NCBI GenBank assembly: GCA_965277445.1
Contig: CBDICY010000013.1
Coordinates: forward strand, 2,914,001-2,978,000
From: JAFMDF01 sp965277445
GTDB taxonomy: Bacteria > Bacteroidota > Bacteroidia > Chitinophagales > Saprospiraceae
Reading direction: 5' to 3'
Length of the DNA: 64,000 bases
The notes below the pieces were generated by a model. That model was not told the origin of the DNA, did no database searches, and saw only the letters and a list, made by a program, of their open reading frames with translations. A program made the position numbers and the translations under genes. Position 1 is the stretch's first letter, and each line of letters starts with the position of its first letter. Shown piece after piece: positions 28,570 to 35,580 of this stretch.

Positions 28570-29124
28570 ATGGCAATTGGTGATACAGGTACCTTTACGG
28601 ACACTCGAGATGGTCAAGTTTATACTTGGAAAATCATGAAAAACGGTAAAAAATGGATGACTCAAAATTTTAATTTCAAAACACCCAATGCAGTTTATTA
28701 CGACAATAGCAAAGCCAATGCGGGATTAGGCAGGTTGTACTTTTGGGAAGAAGCCAATAGTGCCTGTCCTCCAGGTTGGCATTTGCCCAGTGAGGATGAA
28801 TGGCAAGACTTGGCTTGGAAGGAGTACCTAGAACGCCCCCAGCTTTACTGGCCTTTACATAAGCAAGGAGACGGCCGAATCCACGGAAATGCTGGGTTTA
28901 ATGCCTTAAAGGCAGGTCTTTGGAGAGTAGATAATGGGTTCGTTGGCAAGGGGGAGAGTGCTTTATTTTTGACTGCAACTTTAGGCATGTCCAGAGGTAC
29001 AGGTGAACAATCTCACAACCGCGTTTATCTAGATATATTTGGGGTAAACTTTGGGTCTGGAACAGATGATGGCTCTTTGGACACAGGATGTAAGTATCCT
29101 TGCCGCTATATTGCGGACGAATAG
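28570..29124 (+). CDS. FISUMP-domain protein (TIGR02145 type)
   Basis: The 184-residue protein consists of a single Fibrobacter succinogenes major paralogous domain: TFTDTRDGQVYTWKIM at the start, WMTQNFNF, GLGRLYFWEEANSACPPGWHLPSEDEW in the middle and CRYI at the end. Such domains usually sit on secreted or lipid-anchored proteins. Here no signal peptide is visible, and the ATG at 28570 is immediately followed by the domain, so the protein may be cytoplasmic or the true start may be lost. Its function is unknown. Confidence 0.8.
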   Translation: MAIGDTGTFTDTRDGQVYTWKIMKNGKKWMTQNFNFKTPNAVYYDNSKANAGLGRLYFWEEANSACPPGWHLPSEDEWQDLAWKEYLERPQLYWPLHKQGDGRIHGNAGFNALKAGLWRVDNGFVGKGESALFLTATLGMSRGTGEQSHNRVYLDIFGVNFGSGTDDGSLDTGCKYPCRYIADE

Positions 29125-29195
29125 CGCGTCAGATAAATGTCTAATCGACCTCTCTGCGACCATGACTCCAAAAATAGTTACTCATATCTAGAAGG

Positions 29196-29215
29196 GCAGC
29201 CTATTCAATGGCTGC
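29196..29215 (+). terminator. Possible terminator of the FISUMP gene
   Basis: A 6-bp stem GCAGCC/GGCTGC with an 8-base loop is followed by ACTTTCTTCC. It lies 71 bp after the stop codon. The tail is short of a true T-run. Confidence 0.35.
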
Positions 29216-29545
29216 ACTTTCTTCCTATCGATATTTTTCAAAATTTAAAACAAGGAAACTGGAACTTTGACCGACGATAAAGATAATTCTTACCGCATAA
29301 TTAAATTGTAAGATAGTTTGTTGGCTAGGCCAAAATTAGCGATGATATAAATTCTGAAATACACAATAACTGATTTATACGCTATCACCCTGCAAGTGGT
29401 AGTGAAGCCCTACTCCCCTTACTACTTTAGGGTTATAATTCAATTATTTCATTTTAGACAACAACTAAACTGCTATTTCCTCCCCTTTACCCAAAAAAAT
29501 TGACAAATCAGCCTACAAAAGACCATATTTTTAGTAGGATAATAC

Positions 29546-29553
29546 TAAATTTG
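29546..29553 (+). promoter_or_regulatory. Possible -7 box for the redoxin/copper lipoprotein
   Basis: TAAATTTG matches TAnnTTTG, 123 bp before the ATG. No TTG stands at the expected upstream distance. Confidence 0.3.
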
Positions 29554-29676
29554 ATACTAGATAACTTTCTTATTCAAAAACCGTTTATGCTTAGTAAGAA
29601 GTATTTCTAAAACCTAAGGTTCAGGTGGTTCTAAAGCCTAACCGTTTCCAATATAAATAAATCAAAATTTCGCAAA

Positions 29677-31467
29677 ATGAATCGTCTTTTAAAGTCACCC
29701 TTTTTATTATTATTTGGACTATCTTTTTTAGTCACTGCTTGCCAAAATTCTGATGGCCCAGAAGTACAAGTAGATATGGATTTGGAAGTTCCTAACTTTG
29801 GTTTACATGACCAAAATGGAGACTTTCATACTTTATACTATTATAGTGATGCGAAAGCAATCGTGCTATATGTTCAACAAAATGCTTGTCCAATCAATAG
29901 AAATGCGGTAACAGATTTAAAATCAGTTAGACGGCAATTCAAAGGAAAAGGGGTTAAATTCTTTATGTTGAATGCAAGTGTACAAGACGATAGAACTGCT
30001 ATCCAAAAAGAAGCAGAAGAATTTGATATGGATTTCTCCATTCTAAAAGATGAATCTCAATTAGTAGCGGAAGCCTTGCAATTACATCGAACAAACGAGG
30101 CAATTGTACTAGATCCTTCAACTTGGACTGTAATTTATAGAGGACCTATTAATGATAGAATTGGTTACGAAAGCAAAAGAGATGCTGCTGACAAACATTA
30201 TTTAGTAGATGCGATCAATGCGCAGTTAAAAGATGAATTACCTGTGGAAACTTTAGTAAAAGGAAAAGGATGTTTACTTAAAAGACTACACGATGACCCA
30301 GCAGCATTTGCTAGCATTTCTTACGAGCATGATGTAGCGCCGATTTTAGTGGATAAATGTATGAAGTGCCACGTAGAGGGCGGTATTGCTCCATGGCAAA
30401 TGAAGGATTATGAAACCGTTTTTGGTTGGTCAAATATGATGCGGGAAGTTTTAAGAACGAAAAGAATGCCACCTTGGCATGCTGATCCGCATTATGGTTT
30501 ATGGGAACAAGACTTAGCTTTATCCACCAAAGAATTGCAGACTTTAGTTCATTGGATTGATGCAGGTGCTAAAAAAGCAGAAGGTGAAGGGGATCCTTTA
30601 GCTAGTTATGATAAGACCGCTCCAACTTGGGATCATGGCGAACCAGATTTGAAATTCACTTTAAAGCAAGAAGATATTCCAGCTAATGGCGTGGTAGATT
30701 ATCGTTACCAAGAGCATGAAGTCAAAATAGACAAAGATATTTGGGCAACGGGTTTTCAAGTATTACCAGGCAATAGACAAGTTTTACACCATGTTTTGGT
30801 GAGCGTAATCTATCCTGATGGATTTATTGAACCAATTGACCGGGAAAGTCCATGGCTAGATGGTTTATTAGCAGCTTGGGCGCCTGGAGGAGAAACAGAA
30901 GTATTTCCTACCAATACAGGGCGTGTAATCCCTAAAGGGTCAAAATTACATTTCCAAATGCACTATACCACCAATGGTAAAGCACAATCTGACCAATCTA
31001 CAGTTGGCCTTTATTATACCGATAAACAACCAGAAAATGAATATTTGATGGTGGGTGCGTTCAATACCAATTTACAGATTCCTGCTAATGAACCACAATA
31101 CGAAAATAAAGCCAAGCAATTATTTGAACATGATGCGACGCTTTATGCGATTTTCCCACACATGCACTTTAGAGGAAAAGCAATGAAATTTACTGCTTTA
31201 TATCCTGATGGCACAAAAGAAGTTTTATTAAATGTCCCCAACTACAGTTTCAACTGGCAAAGAGGGTATAATTTTAAAGAACCAAAGAAAATTCCAGCCA
31301 GAACGGTTGTTTATGTAGATGCGGTATTTGATAATTCTGCTCAGAATACCTTCAATCCTGCACCAGAAAAAACCGTTTATTGGGGTGATTTCTCTTTTGA
31401 TGAAATGTTGATTGGGTATATGAGTTTTGAATATGATAAAGATCGAAAGAAATTGTCTATGAAATAG
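29677..31467 (+). CDS. Lipoprotein fusing redoxin, cytochrome c-like and Cu type II monooxygenase-like domains
   Basis: The 596-residue protein has a lipoprotein signal (VTAC, Cys22). Residues about 35-200 form a redoxin/AhpC-like domain with one Cys (NACPINRNA), about 210-300 a cytochrome c-like domain with the haem motif CMKCH at about 227, and about 310-590 a copper type II ascorbate-dependent monooxygenase-like domain with LHHVLV (about 370), QMHYT and HMHFRG (about 494). The metal ligands are thus kept. It should be anchored outside the inner membrane or on the outer membrane and do redox chemistry. The substrate is unknown. It lies 198 bp upstream of an ArsM-like gene. Confidence 0.82.
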   Translation: MNRLLKSPFLLLFGLSFLVTACQNSDGPEVQVDMDLEVPNFGLHDQNGDFHTLYYYSDAKAIVLYVQQNACPINRNAVTDLKSVRRQFKGKGVKFFMLNASVQDDRTAIQKEAEEFDMDFSILKDESQLVAEALQLHRTNEAIVLDPSTWTVIYRGPINDRIGYESKRDAADKHYLVDAINAQLKDELPVETLVKGKGCLLKRLHDDPAAFASISYEHDVAPILVDKCMKCHVEGGIAPWQMKDYETVFGWSNMMREVLRTKRMPPWHADPHYGLWEQDLALSTKELQTLVHWIDAGAKKAEGEGDPLASYDKTAPTWDHGEPDLKFTLKQEDIPANGVVDYRYQEHEVKIDKDIWATGFQVLPGNRQVLHHVLVSVIYPDGFIEPIDRESPWLDGLLAAWAPGGETEVFPTNTGRVIPKGSKLHFQMHYTTNGKAQSDQSTVGLYYTDKQPENEYLMVGAFNTNLQIPANEPQYENKAKQLFEHDATLYAIFPHMHFRGKAMKFTALYPDGTKEVLLNVPNYSFNWQRGYNFKEPKKIPARTVVYVDAVFDNSAQNTFNPAPEKTVYWGDFSFDEMLIGYMSFEYDKDRKKLSMK

Positions 31468-31469
31468 GC

Positions 31470-31505
31470 TACAGGATGACAAGATTTTTCAGGATTAACA
31501 GAATG
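31470..31505 (-). repeat. Dispersed CAGGATGACAAGATT-type repeat, copy D
   Basis: It reads TACAGGATGACAAGATTTTT then CAGGATTAACAGAATG, immediately after the stop codon of the lipoprotein gene, and matches copies A-C at 14545-14856. Confidence 0.65.
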
Positions 31506-31549
31506 TAATGTAGATAATGAATCTGCTGTTCTAAGTACTTTATTATAAG

Positions 31550-31580
31550 CCTTGAATTTGTTAATTTTACCTATTCAAGG
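31550..31580 (+). terminator. Possible terminator before arsM
   Basis: An 8-bp stem CCTTGAAT/ATTCAAGG (31550-31557 and 31573-31580) is followed by TTTATTTATT. The 15-base loop is long. Confidence 0.4.
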
Positions 31581-31665
31581 TTTATTTATTCAAGAGGCTT
31601 TATTATTATTAACAATTCAAGGTCTCTAGATTCAAAATTCATTCATTCAAAATTCAAAATTTACA

Positions 31666-32550
31666 ATGGATTCGTCAACAGGTTTAAAAAAATTAGTCAA
31701 AGAAAAATATAGCCAAATTGCCAATCAAGAAATCAAAGTCAATTTAGCTTCTTGCTGTGGTGCAGGGGAAACTTCCCAAGAAGTCTATAATATCATGACA
31801 GATGATTATAGTGAATTGAAAGGCCATGTAGCCGATGCTGATTTAGGCTTAGGTTGTGGTTTACCCACTCAATTTGCTAAAATCAAAGCAGGTGATACAG
31901 TAGTCGATTTAGGTTCTGGTGCAGGAAATGATGCTTTTGTGGCTAGACATGAAACAGGGCCTACTGGTAAAGTGATCGGTGTTGATTTTGTGACGGAAAT
32001 GATTAAAAAAGCCAGAACGAATGCCGACAAAATGGGCTTTAACAATGTAGAATTCCGTTACGGCGATATTGAAGAAATGCCAATTTCAGATGAGACAGTC
32101 GATGTGGTAGTAAGTAATTGTGTACTTAATTTACTACCTGCTAAAGATAAGATTTTTAATGAAATTCAGCGTGTTTTAAAAGCAGGCGGACATTTTAGTA
32201 TTTCTGATATTGTATTAAAAGGAACCTTGCCTGATGTTTTGCGGCTAAGTGCCGAAATGTATGCTGGTTGTGTGGCAGGAGCTATACAGAAAGACGACTA
32301 TATGGCATTAATTAAGGAAGCTGGTTTTACCAATATCACTATTCAAAAAGAAAAACCTATTAATATTCCTGATGATATTTTGACGCAATATTTAGATAGA
32401 GAGGCTTTGGCTTCCTTTAAAAATGGGACAACTGGTATTTTTAGTATTACCGTTTTTGCACAAAAAAAAGGTGGTTTATCCACTTATAAAGCAATTGATT
32501 TAGGTTTTGATCAAGGGGCTGTTTGTGATCCTAATAGTGGGTGTTGTTAG
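31666..32550 (+). CDS. arsM: Arsenite S-adenosylmethionine methyltransferase
   Basis: The 294-residue protein has the class I methyltransferase core: VVDLGSGAGNDAF (about 85-97, SAM binding), GVDFVTEMI and the FRYGDIEEMP segment. The arsenic-binding cysteines of ArsM are present: SCCGAGE near 30, GLGCGLP near 63, VSNCVLN near 148 and YAGCVAG near 206. The C-terminal SGCC tail is seen in many ArsM proteins. The enzyme methylates As(III) to methylarsenicals for detoxification. No arsR or arsB gene lies beside it. Confidence 0.9.
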   Translation: MDSSTGLKKLVKEKYSQIANQEIKVNLASCCGAGETSQEVYNIMTDDYSELKGHVADADLGLGCGLPTQFAKIKAGDTVVDLGSGAGNDAFVARHETGPTGKVIGVDFVTEMIKKARTNADKMGFNNVEFRYGDIEEMPISDETVDVVVSNCVLNLLPAKDKIFNEIQRVLKAGGHFSISDIVLKGTLPDVLRLSAEMYAGCVAGAIQKDDYMALIKEAGFTNITIQKEKPINIPDDILTQYLDREALASFKNGTTGIFSITVFAQKKGGLSTYKAIDLGFDQGAVCDPNSGCC

Positions 32551-32568
32551 TTGCTAGATAATATACTT

Positions 32569-32601
32569 AATAAGGAGATAATCCAAAGTTATCTCCTTAT
32601 T
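32569..32601. terminator. Bidirectional terminator between arsM and SUKH gene
   Basis: A perfect 13-bp stem AATAAGGAGATAA (32569-32581) with partner 32589-32601 and loop TCCAAAG is followed by TATTGTTTATTTTC on the plus strand. It serves two convergent genes; its last base is the first base of the minus-strand stop codon. Confidence 0.8.
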
Positions 32602-33083
32602 TATTGTTTATTTTCAAGCCATCTTTTTTGTACTTCTTTCCTTGTATTACCAAAATTACTATGATACATTAGAAATTCAACAAAGGTCGAATAAGTACGA
32701 ATAGGACCTAATTTACTAGACGGTTCATTTATTAAATAAACTGGTGGGTTATCTCCTTTATTCAACGGCATATAATTCCAATTACATGCCTGTGAGCTTA
32801 AAAAAACTAAATCGCTTTTTTTCAAAAAGTTGAGTCCATCCTCTTTAAAATTTTGATATCGCGTTTCCTCTAAATCTCCTCGATATACTTCTAAATCATA
32901 CATTGAATAATCTAGACCTTTAAAAAAGGATACCTGCTTTCCCATACAAGATGAAAATTCTTTATAGCCGCCAGGAAATTTTTGTTTTCGTTTTTCCTCA
33001 ACATGATCAATTTCGTAATTAGAAAAATCTTTTCTGTATAGTGAATTTCTATACTTTTCGTAAATATGATTGACGAACTTCAT
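32601..33083 (-). CDS. SMI1/KNR4 (SUKH)-type protein
   Basis: The 160-residue protein shows the SUKH fold marks: an N-terminal helical part, FPGGYKEFSSCMG (family pattern LP-DY-EFL---G) and the central SDLVFLSSQACNWNYMPLNK followed by GDNPPVYLINE, then an FVEFLMYH helix. SUKH proteins often act as immunity proteins against toxins, but many stand alone. No toxin gene is adjacent; the gene lies 13 bp after threonine dehydratase on the same strand and may ride on its transcript. The immunity role is inference. Confidence 0.7.
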   Translation of the reverse strand: MKFVNHIYEKYRNSLYRKDFSNYEIDHVEEKRKQKFPGGYKEFSSCMGKQVSFFKGLDYSMYDLEVYRGDLEETRYQNFKEDGLNFLKKSDLVFLSSQACNWNYMPLNKGDNPPVYLINEPSSKLGPIRTYSTFVEFLMYHSNFGNTRKEVQKRWLENKQ

Positions 33084-33096
33084 ATATCCCCCATAT

Positions 33097-34353
33097 TTAT
33101 ACTAAAAAATTAAACAACATCTTCTGATCATTAACCGTTTGATAATCGATTTGATATTTATCCATTCGAGCAATCAACCCATCATAATCTCTTCTGTTTT
33201 TCAATTCAATACCAACTAAAGCAGGGCCAGCATTTCTATTATTTTTCTTATTGTATTCAAAGTGCGTAATGTCATCATCTGGTCCTAAGACATCATTTAA
33301 AAACTGTCTTAAAGCGCCTGCTCTTTGGGGAAACCGAATAATAAAATAATGTTTAATGCCTTCATATAGTAAGGATCGTTCCTTAATATCTTCCATTCGG
33401 GTGATGTCATTATTACCACCACCAATTAGGCAAACAACTGTTTTGTCTTTTATTTTTTCTTTATAAAAATCTAAAGCGCCTAAAGACAATGCACCTGCTG
33501 GTTCAACTACAATAGCTTCTTCATTATATAACTCTAAGATAGTCGTACACACCTTTCCTTCAGGTACAATAATAATATCATCGACTACTTGTTGGCAGAT
33601 TTTAAAATTTAAGTCCCCTACCCTACGAACAGCTGCTCCGTCCACAAAAACATCCATTGTTTCTAACGTAACCACCTCTCCTTTATCTAAAGAAGTTTTC
33701 ATCCCGGGAGAACCTGCCGGTTCAACCCCAATAATTTTGGTACTAGGACTCATTTGCTTAAAATAACTACCCAAACCCGAAATAATTCCGCCACCGCCAA
33801 TAGCAACAAAAATATAATCAATGTCTTTGTCACAATCTTCTAATATTTCCAAACCTACCGTTCCTTGCCCTTCAATTACTTTTTCATCATTAAAAGGATG
33901 GATAAAAGACAATTGATTCGCCTCTGAGTCTTTCCAAGCTTCTGCGTATGAATCATCAAAAGTATCTCCAATCAATAGTACCTCAACATATTCCTTTCCA
34001 AAAGACTTTACCTTGCTAATTTTTTGTTTAGGCGTAGTACTAGGCATATATATTTTCCCTTTTGCTTGTAATGCCCGACAAGCAAACGCTACTCCTTGAG
34101 CATGATTACCCGCACTTGCACAGACAATGCCTTTCTTTAATTCTGCCTTAGATAGGCTTGCCATTTTATTATAAGCCCCTCTGATTTTATAAGAACGAAC
34201 AACTTGTAAATCTTCTCTTTTAAAATAAATATTCGCCTCGTATTTTTCTGAATAAAAATGATTAGGCATTAAAGGTGTCTTTGTTGCCACATTTTTCAAT
34301 CTAACCTTTGCCTTATAAATATTTTCTACAGAAATCAATTTAGTTTGCTTCAT
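33097..34353 (-). CDS. ilvA: Threonine dehydratase, biosynthetic type
   Basis: The 418-residue protein is a pyridoxal-phosphate enzyme of fold type II. Lys56 in RSYKIRGAYNKM is the PLP-binding residue; ASAGNHAQGVAFA and GGGGIISGLG (about 188-197) bind substrate and PLP phosphate. Residues about 330-418 form the regulatory ACT-like domain (FIIRFPQRAGALRQFL). It makes 2-oxobutanoate from threonine for isoleucine synthesis. The one ACT-like domain instead of two is the short form common in Bacteroidota. No other ilv genes lie nearby. The promoter at 34404-34433 is well formed. Confidence 0.92.
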   Translation of the reverse strand: MKQTKLISVENIYKAKVRLKNVATKTPLMPNHFYSEKYEANIYFKREDLQVVRSYKIRGAYNKMASLSKAELKKGIVCASAGNHAQGVAFACRALQAKGKIYMPSTTPKQKISKVKSFGKEYVEVLLIGDTFDDSYAEAWKDSEANQLSFIHPFNDEKVIEGQGTVGLEILEDCDKDIDYIFVAIGGGGIISGLGSYFKQMSPSTKIIGVEPAGSPGMKTSLDKGEVVTLETMDVFVDGAAVRRVGDLNFKICQQVVDDIIIVPEGKVCTTILELYNEEAIVVEPAGALSLGALDFYKEKIKDKTVVCLIGGGNNDITRMEDIKERSLLYEGIKHYFIIRFPQRAGALRQFLNDVLGPDDDITHFEYNKKNNRNAGPALVGIELKNRRDYDGLIARMDKYQIDYQTVNDQKMLFNFLV

Positions 34354-34403
34354 GTTTTATATTGTATATTTTTCGAAGAACTGAAGTTCCCCTATACCAA
34401 AAG

Positions 34404-34433
34404 CAAAAATAGAATAATTGTCTTTAAGTCCAA
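34404..34433 (-). promoter_or_regulatory. Promoter of ilvA
   Basis: On the minus strand TTG (34431-34433) and TATTTTTG (34404-34411) are separated by 19 bases, matching the Bacteroidota -33/-7 consensus. It lies about 50 bp before the start codon. Confidence 0.6.
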
Positions 34434-34613
34434 GGATTGCTGCTAATTAGTCTGAAACCTTACGGAAAAAGAAAAAAAATTAAACTTTAAACCCATCTTA
34501 ACACAATCTTTCCAATCATTTTTTTAATTTGCCCGTTTTGAAAACTAACCTAATTTAATTTTATTTTATTACTAATCAATAACGATTTTATGCATTTAGT
34601 TAAACATTTTCCT

Positions 34614-35423
34614 ATGAATATTTTAAAGAAAACAAGTTTATTACTCTTATTAACTTTAGGTCTTTTCACCTCCGCCATAGCTCAAGATGCGACTGCTGCT
34701 AGTTTATACAACAAAGGGCTTGCTAGTTTGAAAGCGAAAGATTATGAAACAGGGTATCCTCAAATCGAAGAAGCATTAAAAGTAGCAGAAGCAGAGGGCA
34801 ATGAAAAGGTAGTCACTTTAGCGAAGAAAAATGGGGCAAAAGCAGCTTATAACTTAGGTTCTACTAAAAGAAAAGCAAAAGCCTATGACGAAGCTTTGAC
34901 TTTATTTGCTAGAGGTATTGAACTAAATCCTGAGTACTCTTCTAATTACATGGGTAGAGCGCAAGCTTTAGATGGTAAAGGAGAAAAAACAGAAGCTGTA
35001 AAGGCCTACATTGCCGCAGCAGACTTAGCGGAGAAAAGTGGAAAAGCAGACCGTGCAGTTCAATTAGTCAAAAAAGCAGGTAGCATCGTTGGTAAATTAT
35101 ATTCTGGAAAGAACTATGCAGGTGCTATTGAGGCAGGAAAAGCACATTTAGAACTAAAAGAAGCAGAAAAAGTACATTATTATATGGGGCAGTCTTTTTC
35201 GAAAACTAAAGATAATACCAATGCCGCTACACATATTAACAAAGCGGTGGAATTAGCAGAAGCTAGTGGTGCGGCTGTTCCAGATAAATATTACTGGGCA
35301 CAAGGGAATATCTTAGAAGCAACTGGAAAGAAAACTGATGCTTTAGCAGCTTATAAAAAGATTAGCGGAGAAAAATATAAAGCAAATGCTGATTTCAAAG
35401 TAAAGGAATTAGGAGGTGCTTAA
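34614..35423 (+). CDS. Secreted TPR-repeat protein
   Basis: The start at 34614 (MNILKKTSLLLL) gives a clean signal peptide ending SAIAQD; the open frame extends eight codons further upstream without a better start. The 269-residue protein holds tetratricopeptide-like repeats from about 30 to 265, such as ASLYNKGLASLKAKDYE, KAYDEALTLFARGIELNPE, YMGRAQALDGKGEKTEAV and KYYWAQGNILEATGKKTDAL. It is probably a periplasmic scaffold. It is rich in Ala and Lys. It is followed by a strong terminator, so is transcribed alone. Confidence 0.82.
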   Translation: MNILKKTSLLLLLTLGLFTSAIAQDATAASLYNKGLASLKAKDYETGYPQIEEALKVAEAEGNEKVVTLAKKNGAKAAYNLGSTKRKAKAYDEALTLFARGIELNPEYSSNYMGRAQALDGKGEKTEAVKAYIAAADLAEKSGKADRAVQLVKKAGSIVGKLYSGKNYAGAIEAGKAHLELKEAEKVHYYMGQSFSKTKDNTNAATHINKAVELAEASGAAVPDKYYWAQGNILEATGKKTDALAAYKKISGEKYKANADFKVKELGGA

Positions 35424-35451
35424 TTAAAAGCTTCATTTTGTAAAGACTAGG

Positions 35452-35481
35452 ACAGGGAAGTAATAAGCATTACTTCCCTGT
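35452..35481 (+). terminator. Rho-independent terminator of the TPR gene
   Basis: A perfect 13-bp stem ACAGGGAAGTAAT (35452-35464) pairs with 35469-35481, loop AAGC, followed by TTTGTTTTC. Confidence 0.88.
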
Positions 35482-35580
35482 TTTGTTTTCTAACAGTATT
35501 AGTCCTATCTTTAATGCTCCTTTGTGGGTATCCATAAAATATATTAATCTTCGAGAAAACTAAACATAAACGTCTAAGAT

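Larger units (their letters stand above)
29125..29676. other. Intergenic region, no gene seen
   Basis: The 552 bases contain a terminator-like hairpin at 29196-29215 and a TAAATTTG box at 29546-29553. No credible coding sequence was found on either strand. Confidence 0.4.
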
